From Anaerolineaceae bacterium (lineage in GTDB: Bacteria > Chloroflexota > Anaerolineae > Anaerolineales > Villigracilaceae): DNA of 36,289 nucleotides. Below the pieces are notes generated by a model. That model was not told where the DNA came from, did not search any database, and saw only the letters and a program-made list of their open reading frames with translations. The stretch spans positions 1 through 36,289 of the forward strand of contig QZIJ01000017.1 of the NCBI GenBank assembly GCA_003598975.1. The letters are read 5' to 3'. This document shows positions 24,150 to 32,012 of the stretch, in pieces. How positions within the stretch are numbered: the first letter of the stretch is position 1; each line of letters begins with the position of its first letter. Both the position numbers and the translations under genes were made by a program.

Positions 24150-24812
24150 TCAAGGAATAGGTTGCACCGTTCCAATCGTTTCTGGCTTGAACGTGCCGAT
24201 TTCTCCGCAGGTCGCATTACTCATCGAGGCGGGAATCCCTTCGTTGGTTGTGACGTTCACGCTCACAATCGTATCCACCTGAAAGGTTGTGTCAATGGTC
24301 AGTTTGAGGGTCGTCTGTGTGCTGTTCGGCAGGGACGGGATGCAGGCTGTCTTGTCGGGGTGGGCGCGTCCCTCGTCCGCGGCGGAGAGGGTCGCGCAGA
24401 CCGTTGTCAGGTCCAGCCCTGAAGCGTTGATGAGGCTGACGTAGGCGTTGGTCACTTCGCCCATCCCGTGAGTCAGATCAAATCCCGTATCGCATCCGAG
24501 AAGCTGGATTTCCAGCGATGCAGGCAGGCTCGAGGCGGTGAGTGAAGGCGTGAATGTGTCGGTTGCGGTGTACGTTGGTGTGATTGTGGCGGACGGTTCT
24601 GGCGCGGATGTTTGGCTGGGCGCAGCGGACGCCGCCAACGTTGGGGTGATCGAGGCGGTGGGGTAAAGGAGGACGGGGGTTGGCGAGAGGATGGTCGGCG
24701 GGCGTGAGGGGGTGACTGCCAGCGGGTTGGGTACGGCAGTGACGGGTTTCAGATTCAGACAAGCCGTAAGGGAAAAGGCCAGAGTCGCCAGTGCGGTAAT
24801 TGACCGCTTCAT
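24150..24812 (-). CDS. Putative lipoprotein with Thr/Pro-rich linker, function unknown
   Basis: 220 residues. Signal peptide with lipobox SLTAC (Cys18), a linker of about 75 Pro/Thr/Ser/Ala-rich residues, then a domain of about 120 residues with four cysteines. LEIQLLGCDTGFDLTHGMGE and NVTTNEGIPASMS suggest a beta-sandwich, possibly FxLYD-like, but this is uncertain. AGGAGACAAA precedes ATG 24812. Convergent with the two-component operon. Confidence 0.75.
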   Translation of the reverse strand: MKRSITALATLAFSLTACLNLKPVTAVPNPLAVTPSRPPTILSPTPVLLYPTASITPTLAASAAPSQTSAPEPSATITPTYTATDTFTPSLTASSLPASLEIQLLGCDTGFDLTHGMGEVTNAYVSLINASGLDLTTVCATLSAADEGRAHPDKTACIPSLPNSTQTTLKLTIDTTFQVDTIVSVNVTTNEGIPASMSNATCGEIGTFKPETIGTVQPIP

Positions 24813-25044
24813 TTTGTCTCCTGTGGGGTTGTTATACCTTAATACTCAACCATGAGCATGGAACTTTATCGGAAATAATGTCAGCGAGCCTGATTTTGCC
24901 GCGAATTTTCTCTGGCTTTTCGTGAATTTCGCGGCTGAGAATATTCTTTTCTAGGGTATCTATACTATTATGACATGAAAATCGGCACTCTCATGTTCCA
25001 GATTGCGATTCCTGTTGTATGATAGTGGTAGGAGAACGAAAGTC

Positions 25045-27567
25045 GTGAACCAAGCGATGAGAGTCCTCATCTTGTGCAATGCATTTCGGATGCGCTGTGC
25101 TGTATTAGACATCCTGCAGGGATGGGACTATCCTTGTGAGTTGGTGACGACCGAAACCCTGTCAGACTTTCAGGAAAAGGCATCACAGGGGGGATTTGAT
25201 GCTGGTCTGGTTGATTTTCGTGCCTTGCCCGGAGAAGAGTCGGAACGTTTGCAGGCTCTCATGCGGCTGGGCTTCCAAAAACCGCTGATTCTCGTTGTCT
25301 CTGCACACGAGGAAAAACTGGCACTGGAGCTTCTGGGCGCAGGCGGAATTTGGGATTATGTAATCCGATCAACTGGGAAAATAGGGAAACTGCCTTTTTT
25401 GCTTCAGGCGATTAATAGGCGGGCTGTCGGTCTGGCGGAAGCGCAACGACGAGCGGATGAATTTGCGGCTTTGTACGAGATTTCGACCCAGCTATCGGGA
25501 GAGCGGGATATACAGTCCACCCTCTCTCTGATCGCGGATTCGATCCGTCAGACCATGCAGGTTTCCAGCGCGTTTATTTACTTGTACGATGAAAAACGCA
25601 ACTCCCTCGATCTGTCCGTTTCAAAAGGGATGGGTTATGCACACAACCTGTCCCTCCAATTGGGCGAAGGCCTGGCAGGACGAGTGTCCGTCACTCTGAA
25701 GCCGCTGATGCTGAAAAACTATCGAAAATGGAAGCATCGCGTTAAACTGCTGGATGGAATTACCTATTCATCGGTTCTCGAAGTTCCCATGCTGTTCGGT
25801 GGGATGCTGATCGGCGTAATGGGGGTGGCAGAGATCAAGAACGAGGCGCGGGCTTTCACAGGCCAGGATGAACGCCTGCTTTCCTTGTTCGCGGCGCAGG
25901 CGGCAGGCGCTGTCCATAATACAAACCTGTTCGAGGCCATCCAGCAAAGCAATCAGGAATTGAACCGTTTGTATCGGGCATCTGATGCACTGATCAGTGC
26001 GATCTCTTCCGATGTCGATATGATGTGTCAAAAGATCGCCCAGATTGTGGTTTCGGAATTTCGACAGTCCAATTGCAGTTTGTGGCTTTTGAAGGGAGAT
26101 ATTCCCTCCCTGCACCGGATGGCGCTGGCGGGGACGACCTCATCGGAAATTTACCTGAAGCCATTGACGGTGGATGGAACCGGCCTGATTCCAAAGGCCA
26201 TACGGACCGCCCAGATTGTCAATGTGCCCGATGTGTCGGCCGAGCCTGATTATCTGGCCGGGTGGACGGCGGCGCGGTCGGAATTGGTGCTGCCGTTGAA
26301 AAGCGGTGAGCGCGTCATCGGCGCGTTGGACCTGCAAAGTTCCGAACCAGGCGCTTTCCATGAGGATGAAGTGAGAGTGCTGTCCCAGTTTGCATCCCGC
26401 GCCAGTTTGATGTTGGAACATGCCCGCCTTGTCTCGGAGACCGAGCAACGCCTGCAACGTCTCTCTGTCTTGCACACAGTGGATATTGCGGTCGCCTCCA
26501 GCCTGGACTTACAGGTTACGTTAAAAGTATTTCTGGAACAGGTCACATCCCAATTGCATGTGGATGCCGCTGACGTTCTCCTTCTTAATCCATATCTGCA
26601 AGTATTGGAATTTGCGAGCGGGCGCGGTTTTCGTGGAACAGGAATCCGCCGCGTCGGGTTGCGGATCGGAGAGGATTTTGCTGGAAATGCCGCCCTTGAT
26701 CGCAAAATGGTCAGCGTCCCAAAGATTGATTTGGCAAAGATCGATATTTCCCACCCTGAACGAATCGCCGAAGAAGATTTTGTCAGTATCTATGCCGTTC
26801 CGTTGATCGCTCGGGGAAAGATAAAAGGGGTGATGGAGTTGTTTTTCCGAACTCAATTTGATGCCGATATGGAATGGCAAAATTTTGTGGAGACTTTGGC
26901 CCGTCAGGTGGCAGTGACCATTGATGATGCCCACCTGTTTGAACGGTTGCAACAATCTTATACGGAATTAACCCTTGCATACGATGCTGCAATCGAAGGC
27001 TGGGCGCGCCTTTTGGAACTGCGCCAATTTGAACCAAAGGGTCATGGTCATTATGTCTCTGAGATGGTGGTCGAATTGGCTCGCCGCATGGGAGTCTCTG
27101 AGCAGGAATTGAAAAATATCCATCGCGGGGCAATATTGCACGATATTGGTAAACTCGCCATTCCCGATCGGATTTTACTCAAGCCAGGTGGTTTGACGGA
27201 GGAGGAACGGGCGATTGTCAATACCCATCCCACGATCGCGCGCGACCTGCTTTCTTCTATTGACTACCTGCGCCCTGCGGCGATCATTCCATATGCGCAT
27301 CATGAAAAATGGGATGGGAGCGGGTATCCAATTGGATTGGCCGGGGAGCAGATTCCTTTGGCGGCCCGAATCTTTTCCGTCGTGGATGTTTGGGATACTC
27401 TCTTGCGAGACCAACCCTATCGTCCCGCGTGGAGCGAGGCGGACGCGGTGGATTACATCCGCTCACGGGCTGGCCTTGATTTCGATCCGCTGGTCACGAA
27501 TGCCTTTCTTGCCTTTATTCAAGATGACCAGAATCACATTGCGTCCCGGAGTGACGATAAGATATAA
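25045..27567 (+). CDS. HD-GYP cyclic-di-GMP phosphodiesterase with receiver-like and three GAF domains
   Basis: 840 residues, no membrane helix. Residues about 4-120 form an atypical receiver (the Asp in GLVDFRALPG could be phosphorylated; the acidic pair at the N-terminus is missing). GAF domains lie at about 138-290, 305-460 and 471-640. The HD-GYP domain from about 645 has HDIGKLAIPD near 698 and HHEKWDGSGYP near 750-760, with the metal ligands and GYP intact, so it should hydrolyse c-di-GMP. AGGAG at 25030-25034 points to GTG 25045; ATG 25057 and TTG 25003 are alternatives. The next two GGDEF-type proteins make signalling through c-di-GMP the likely theme. Confidence 0.9.
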   Translation: MNQAMRVLILCNAFRMRCAVLDILQGWDYPCELVTTETLSDFQEKASQGGFDAGLVDFRALPGEESERLQALMRLGFQKPLILVVSAHEEKLALELLGAGGIWDYVIRSTGKIGKLPFLLQAINRRAVGLAEAQRRADEFAALYEISTQLSGERDIQSTLSLIADSIRQTMQVSSAFIYLYDEKRNSLDLSVSKGMGYAHNLSLQLGEGLAGRVSVTLKPLMLKNYRKWKHRVKLLDGITYSSVLEVPMLFGGMLIGVMGVAEIKNEARAFTGQDERLLSLFAAQAAGAVHNTNLFEAIQQSNQELNRLYRASDALISAISSDVDMMCQKIAQIVVSEFRQSNCSLWLLKGDIPSLHRMALAGTTSSEIYLKPLTVDGTGLIPKAIRTAQIVNVPDVSAEPDYLAGWTAARSELVLPLKSGERVIGALDLQSSEPGAFHEDEVRVLSQFASRASLMLEHARLVSETEQRLQRLSVLHTVDIAVASSLDLQVTLKVFLEQVTSQLHVDAADVLLLNPYLQVLEFASGRGFRGTGIRRVGLRIGEDFAGNAALDRKMVSVPKIDLAKIDISHPERIAEEDFVSIYAVPLIARGKIKGVMELFFRTQFDADMEWQNFVETLARQVAVTIDDAHLFERLQQSYTELTLAYDAAIEGWARLLELRQFEPKGHGHYVSEMVVELARRMGVSEQELKNIHRGAILHDIGKLAIPDRILLKPGGLTEEERAIVNTHPTIARDLLSSIDYLRPAAIIPYAHHEKWDGSGYPIGLAGEQIPLAARIFSVVDVWDTLLRDQPYRPAWSEADAVDYIRSRAGLDFDPLVTNAFLAFIQDDQNHIASRSDDKI

Positions 27568-27568
27568 T
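27539..27568 (+). promoter_or_regulatory. Promoter for the degenerate GGDEF gene, leaderless
   Basis: TTGCGT (27539-27544), 18-nt spacer, TATAAT (27563-27568). The -10 overlaps the TAA stop of the HD-GYP gene and ends 6 nt before the ATG at 27575, so the transcript would begin at or within a base or two of the start codon. Confidence 0.6.
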
Positions 27569-27574
27569 CTGGCT

Positions 27575-28438
27575 ATGAACAATCTTAGAAACTCCATTGT
27601 CTTTCTCCTTTTTTATACGATCCTGGTTTTTGGTATCGGGCAGGTGGGTTACATCGAGCAAAATATCTTGAATTTCGAACCAGTATTCTTTATTTTGCTC
27701 GCCTTGACAGCATTGATGGGAATTTTTATCCCGCTCATTACACATCTTTCGATCTATTTCTATCTTGCATTTTGGGCTGTCGTTTATGTGCTGATCTGGT
27801 GGTTCTATTGGCGGTTCCAACCGCATCCCTCTACTTTCCAGGTTCTAGGTATCCAGTTCATACTGGTGACAATTTCGGCGGGCTTGGGCTTTGATGTCGG
27901 CCAGCATCTGCGCGCCATGAATATGTTGTTCGAGGGTTTGTCGGCGACGACATATCCAAATCGCACCCTGGAAATTGAGCATGCCGAGGACCGTATCAGC
28001 GCGGAATTGACCCGCTCCCGAAGATATCATCATCCGCTATCCCTGCTGATCGTGCAACTCGAAAAAGACAAATTCAAATACAGGCGTGAAAATCTCGACG
28101 GGCTTCAGAAGGACCTGCTTCAGCGCTTTGCCACAGCCCGCGTCGGGCAGATCATCAGTGAGGGTGCGCGCGAAACGGACCTGCTTTTGCGGGATCGGAA
28201 TGGCCGTTTTGTATTGCTCTGCCCTGAAACCGACAACGAAAGTTCGATCATTTTTGGAGAGAGGATTCGCAATGCTGTGGCGGAACGAATGGATACGGAT
28301 GTGGTATGGAGTTCCGCCTCTTTCCCCGATGAGGCGTTAACATTCGAAGAACTAATCGAACGGGCAGAGCAACGGCTTGCCAGCCCGGATTTTGCGCCGG
28401 CTACTCAGGCCCTGATGCGCTCACAAAAGGTTGAATGA
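27575..28438 (+). CDS. Membrane protein with degenerate GGDEF domain
   Basis: 287 residues. Three or four hydrophobic helices occupy about 5-105. A GGDEF-like domain follows (about 133-280): SRRYHHPLSLLIVQLEKDKF matches the region of the first metal-binding Asp, but that Asp is Gln. The GGDEF signature is replaced by RNGRF (208-212). The inhibitory c-di-GMP site RxxD is present as RETD (199-202), at exactly the right spacing before it. It is therefore unlikely to synthesise c-di-GMP but could bind it. The frame is open back to 27215 through the HD-GYP gene; ATG 27575 starts the first helix and follows a -10 box directly. Confidence 0.82.
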   Translation: MNNLRNSIVFLLFYTILVFGIGQVGYIEQNILNFEPVFFILLALTALMGIFIPLITHLSIYFYLAFWAVVYVLIWWFYWRFQPHPSTFQVLGIQFILVTISAGLGFDVGQHLRAMNMLFEGLSATTYPNRTLEIEHAEDRISAELTRSRRYHHPLSLLIVQLEKDKFKYRRENLDGLQKDLLQRFATARVGQIISEGARETDLLLRDRNGRFVLLCPETDNESSIIFGERIRNAVAERMDTDVVWSSASFPDEALTFEELIERAEQRLASPDFAPATQALMRSQKVE

Positions 28439-28499
28439 ACTTCCAGTGCATAGGAGTGCTTTCGACAATCAACCAATTAGTACAAAACCAGTCTTATTT

Positions 28500-28508
28500 T
28501 GGTATAAT
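28500..28508 (+). promoter_or_regulatory. Extended -10 promoter ahead of the exopolysaccharide genes
   Basis: TGGTATAAT is a perfect extended -10 (TGN plus consensus hexamer). It stands 62 nt before the ATG at 28571, and no strong -35 is needed for this promoter class. It is the first clear promoter ahead of the polysaccharide genes, which then follow with short gaps or overlaps. Confidence 0.65.
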
Positions 28509-28570
28509 GAATTGATTATTCGTAACCGACCCATTTTTTGCGTAATTAACGACTAATGAACTAGGTAACC

Positions 28571-29263
28571 ATGGAAACAAGCGTGAGAATGAGTCCAGTC
28601 ATGACTATTGATTATGCCTGGGTGAGGAAATTTGATCCCAAAAAACGGCTCCTGACGGGGCCTGCCTATCATTCTGTTAAAAGGGTGTTCGATCTGTTCA
28701 TTACCATACTCTCGGCCCCGGTGTGGATTCCGCTAATTGGCGTGATCGCCCTGATCATCAAAATCACCTCCCCGGGCGCCCCGGCGATTTTTGTGCAATA
28801 CCGAACCGGCAAGGGCGGCCAGCGTTTTCGGATGTATAAATTCCGTTCCATGGTTCCCAATGCCGAGGAACTCAAGGTTAAATATGCCCACCTGAACGAA
28901 CTAAAGTGGCCGGACTTCAAGATCACAAACGATCCGCGCATCACCCCGGTGGGACGGTTCCTGCGTAAAACCAGCCTGGATGAGATTCCGCAATTGTTCA
29001 ATGTCCTGCGCGGTGAAATGAGCCTGGTTGGGCCGCGTCCCACATCCTTTGGCCCGGATACCTACAAACTCTGGCATACCGAACGTTTGGATGTTGCGCC
29101 TGGATTGACCGGCCTTTGGCAGATCATTGGGCGGGCTTCCATGGAATTTGATGACCGTTTGCGCCTGGATATTGCCTACATCGAACGCCGCAGTATCTGG
29201 CTGGATACTAACATCCTCTTCCAAACTGTTTTTGCAGTATTCAAGCAACGCGGCGCGCATTAG
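28571..29263 (+). CDS. Initiating sugar transferase (polyprenyl-phosphate phosphoglycosyl transferase, small type)
   Basis: 230 residues, just the bacterial sugar transferase domain without the large N-terminal membrane region of WcaJ/WbaP. A hydrophobic re-entrant helix at about 38-62 is followed by MYKFRSMV, the catalytic Asp-Glu pair in KTSLDEIPQ, and SLVGPRP and PGLTGLWQI. It transfers a sugar phosphate from UDP-sugar to undecaprenyl phosphate, the first step in building the repeat unit. First gene of the polysaccharide cluster. Confidence 0.93.
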   Translation: METSVRMSPVMTIDYAWVRKFDPKKRLLTGPAYHSVKRVFDLFITILSAPVWIPLIGVIALIIKITSPGAPAIFVQYRTGKGGQRFRMYKFRSMVPNAEELKVKYAHLNELKWPDFKITNDPRITPVGRFLRKTSLDEIPQLFNVLRGEMSLVGPRPTSFGPDTYKLWHTERLDVAPGLTGLWQIIGRASMEFDDRLRLDIAYIERRSIWLDTNILFQTVFAVFKQRGAH

Positions 29264-29303
29264 ACCGTCCGCATTCAACCGACCGATATTTGGAGGCACC
29301 AAA

Positions 29304-30446
29304 ATGGAAATCCGACTTTATTTTCAAATGTTACAGCGTGGCTGGTGGGTCATTCTGCTGGCCGCATTGGTGTCGGTCTCAGTCTCGCTGGGATTGTCAT
29401 ACATGGCTGTTCCACAATACCAGGCGACGGCCAGTTTCATCATCACGCCCAGCGCGACCCTGACCGTTGGACGGGACGTTGTCAACAGCCTCGATACCCT
29501 GGACAGGCGTTCCATCGTTGCCACATTTGCAGAAGTAATGAACAGCCACCGCATTGTGAATACCGCGGCCGCTTCGGTGGGTTTGGATGAAAAGACCCTC
29601 GAGGATTACGAAGTCCTGGCCGTCGTTCTGCCTGAATCGAGCGTTCTGGAACTGGATGTTTCGGGGCCGGACCCGAAATTTGCCGCCGATTTGACAAATG
29701 CCATTGGCTCCGAAGCCATAAATTTCTCGCGCGGCTTCAACCAGGTATACGACCTGAATTTCCTGGATTACGCCGTTATGCCGGACCCGCAGAAACCCAT
29801 CAGTCCCCAACCGCTTCGGGACGCAGGGTTGGCACTTCTGTTGGGCGCCGCGGCCGGCGCGTTGCTGGTTGTGCTGAGCGAGCAGATTCGCATTCCGTTG
29901 GAATCCTATCGCCAGCGGGCGCGCATGGACAGCCTGACCGGCGTCTACAACGCTCGCTATTTCCGCACCATGCTGGAGGATGAACTGGCGCGTCGCCCGG
30001 ACGATGTATTATCAGTTGGCATTGTCGAACTTTATGGCCTGCACGATCTGCTGGAGACCGTTCCAGTGTCCGCGGCCCAGAGACTGCTTCGTACGATCAC
30101 TGATCGATTGCGAAAGGAGTTGCGTGGCAACGATGTGATCGGGCGCTGGAGCGAGACCAGCTTTATCGTCATGTTGCCTGCCACTGTGGGGTCCGCGGCG
30201 AACCGTACGTTTGACCGCATCTACCAGTCTCTGGTGCAATCCATCCCGCTTGAGGAATATGGTGTTACGGTCAATGCCGATCCACGTGTTGGCGGCTCGG
30301 TTTACAGCAACGACATCACCTCTACCGAATTGGTCGAACAGGCCGAGAGCGCCCTGGAGCAGGCCCGCAAGGATAATGCACACCCCATCTACGTTTGGGA
30401 GATGAAGAATCCATTCTGGGTGCGTAACGCTTCAGAGTCCGCATAG
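29304..30446 (+). CDS. Wzz-type chain-length/export protein fused to a degenerate GGDEF domain
   Basis: 380 residues. The N-terminal half is Wzz-like: helix 1 (about 14-36), a mainly extracytoplasmic domain starting VPQYQATASFIITPS, a Pro-rich stretch (PDPQKPISPQP) and helix 2 (about 172-192). In many relatives a BY-kinase domain follows. Here residues about 205-375 are a GGDEF fold: MDSLTGVYNARYF (208-220) is typical, but the metal-binding Asp residues are absent and the GGDEF motif is SETSF (283-287). RGND (274-277) keeps the RxxD inhibitory-site pattern in exact register. It is best read as a c-di-GMP receptor built into the polymerisation/export machinery. GGAGG seven nt upstream fixes ATG 29304. 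Confidence 0.85.
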   Translation: MEIRLYFQMLQRGWWVILLAALVSVSVSLGLSYMAVPQYQATASFIITPSATLTVGRDVVNSLDTLDRRSIVATFAEVMNSHRIVNTAAASVGLDEKTLEDYEVLAVVLPESSVLELDVSGPDPKFAADLTNAIGSEAINFSRGFNQVYDLNFLDYAVMPDPQKPISPQPLRDAGLALLLGAAAGALLVVLSEQIRIPLESYRQRARMDSLTGVYNARYFRTMLEDELARRPDDVLSVGIVELYGLHDLLETVPVSAAQRLLRTITDRLRKELRGNDVIGRWSETSFIVMLPATVGSAANRTFDRIYQSLVQSIPLEEYGVTVNADPRVGGSVYSNDITSTELVEQAESALEQARKDNAHPIYVWEMKNPFWVRNASESA

Positions 30447-30469
30447 CGGGCCCAATTCTTATGGCAGTT

Positions 30470-30498
30470 CATGTCCGCCCTCTTTCGGGGCGGGCATG
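30470..30498. repeat. Intercistronic hairpin before the polymerase gene
   Basis: CATGTCCGCCC (30470-30480) and GGGCGGGCATG (30488-30498) pair over 11 positions with one G-T wobble around a 7-nt loop. It could stabilise the upstream message or tune expression of the polymerase. No T-tract follows. Confidence 0.55.
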
Positions 30499-30515
30499 CT
30501 GATTTTGGTGATGTG

Positions 30516-32012
30516 ATGAGCGCTCAACAACCTGTGATATCTGATACCGTCCCCAGGTCTGCCCGCAAGGTGGACTGGTTGGGCTTATTTATTGTTATTC
30601 TATCGGTGGCGTTGTCCGCATTGATTGCGGTGGCCGTTGACCAGTTGGGATTGATAGCCATACTGGTCGTGCCGGCCGCGCTGATGTTTCTTGGGGCCAT
30701 CGGGAAACCCGAGTTGGGGTTGGCGGGCCTGCTTATCATTACCTATACCCAGCTTTCCAATGTAGGCATCGTTCATTTTGGTTTGCCTTCGATTGCACAG
30801 CCCCTGGCTGGGTTGTTGATCGTTGTCATTCTGATCCGTATTGCGGTTTATGGCGAGCGTCCACTGGGATGGGTGCGGGCTGGGCTGTTTCTTTTGATCT
30901 ATACCGTTTCCTGGCTGATCTCCCTGTTACATGCCGATGATTCGCTGGCCGCCAATATCGCTTTCATCGGCTTCGCGAAAGACGCGCTGGGAATGTTGAT
31001 TGTGGTGTACTTCATCCAACATCATGGTTCCCTGCGCCGCGCCGTCTGGGCTTTGATTGCCGCGGGTCTTTTTATGGGCACTATCAGTGCCTTTCAGTAC
31101 CTGACCAGCGATTTCAACAACATCTATTGGGGATTTGGCGGCTGGGAGCAACAGGTAAGCGGGGCGGTGGAACGACACCGCCTGACCGGCCCGTACAGCA
31201 ATCCCAATGCCTATGCCCAGATATTGGTGGTATTGGCGCCCATCGCGCTGGATCGCATCTGGCATGAACGGAATATCTGGTTGCGTGTCCTCGCAGCCTG
31301 GGCGTTGACCGCCATTGTATTGACCATTTTCTTCACTTTCTCGCGTGGCGGCTTTCTCAGCCTGGTGTTTGGCGTGGCAATTTTGCTGACCCAGCGCCGC
31401 TTCAACTTCGTCCCTGTGATCATGACTTTCGTGGTTGGCCTGGGATTGATCCAATTCCTGCCTGCCTCCTATTCCGACCGCATCAACTCTCTTTTTCAGT
31501 TGGTCCCTTCCGAAAATGACCAGGTGGTAGACACATCATTCCGGGGGCGGTTGAGCGAAAATACGGCCGCCATGCGGATGTTCCAGGACAACCCGATTTT
31601 TGGGGTGGGGTTGGGAAACTATCGCACAAATTACCAGGATTACTCCCGCAACCTCGGCCTTGACCATCGGCGCGAACCTCGCTCCCCTGCCAGCCTCTAT
31701 CTGGAATTACTTGCCGAACAGGGAATTGTTGGCATAATGATTTTTGCCGCACTGATGATTTATGTGTTCCTTGGGCTGCTTCGGGCGCGCAGTCATTTTG
31801 TCCTGGCAGGATTGCGCGATGAAGCCTACATTACCGCGGCCATCTTCGCTGGGCTCGCGGCGTACATGTTCGAAGCCATTTTCAAAAATAGCGCGTATTC
31901 CAACGTTTTCTGGATTTTGGTTGGAGTAGCGCTGGCGGCGATTCAGGTGGCACAAACCAGTTTCGACGCGGCGTCTGTAGGAAAAGACTCCGTTTTGAGG
32001 CAGAAGGTGTGA
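30516..32012 (+). CDS. O-antigen ligase/polymerase family protein (Wzy-like)
   Basis: 498 residues with about 12 membrane helices. The Wzy_C/ligase signatures are in order: RHRLTGPYSNPNAYAQ and FSRGGFLSL near the middle, then a large extracytoplasmic loop and GVGLGNYRTNYQDYS with the conserved SPASLYLELLAEQG. It should polymerise lipid-linked repeat units (or ligate them) outside the membrane. ATG 30471 lies inside a hairpin, so ATG 30516 is preferred. Its stop overlaps the GTG start of the flippase. Placed after the chain-length protein, which is expected to be its partner. Confidence 0.88.
   Translation: MSAQQPVISDTVPRSARKVDWLGLFIVILSVALSALIAVAVDQLGLIAILVVPAALMFLGAIGKPELGLAGLLIITYTQLSNVGIVHFGLPSIAQPLAGLLIVVILIRIAVYGERPLGWVRAGLFLLIYTVSWLISLLHADDSLAANIAFIGFAKDALGMLIVVYFIQHHGSLRRAVWALIAAGLFMGTISAFQYLTSDFNNIYWGFGGWEQQVSGAVERHRLTGPYSNPNAYAQILVVLAPIALDRIWHERNIWLRVLAAWALTAIVLTIFFTFSRGGFLSLVFGVAILLTQRRFNFVPVIMTFVVGLGLIQFLPASYSDRINSLFQLVPSENDQVVDTSFRGRLSENTAAMRMFQDNPIFGVGLGNYRTNYQDYSRNLGLDHRREPRSPASLYLELLAEQGIVGIMIFAALMIYVFLGLLRARSHFVLAGLRDEAYITAAIFAGLAAYMFEAIFKNSAYSNVFWILVGVALAAIQVAQTSFDAASVGKDSVLRQKV

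Noticed and set aside
24974-25021. 15-codon leader peptide upstream of the HD-GYP gene
   Set aside because: No ribosome-binding site and no regulatory codon run or attenuator hairpin.
30471-30515. Start of the Wzy-like protein at ATG 30471
   Set aside because: This codon is inside a stable hairpin and lacks a ribosome-binding site; ATG 30516 is better.
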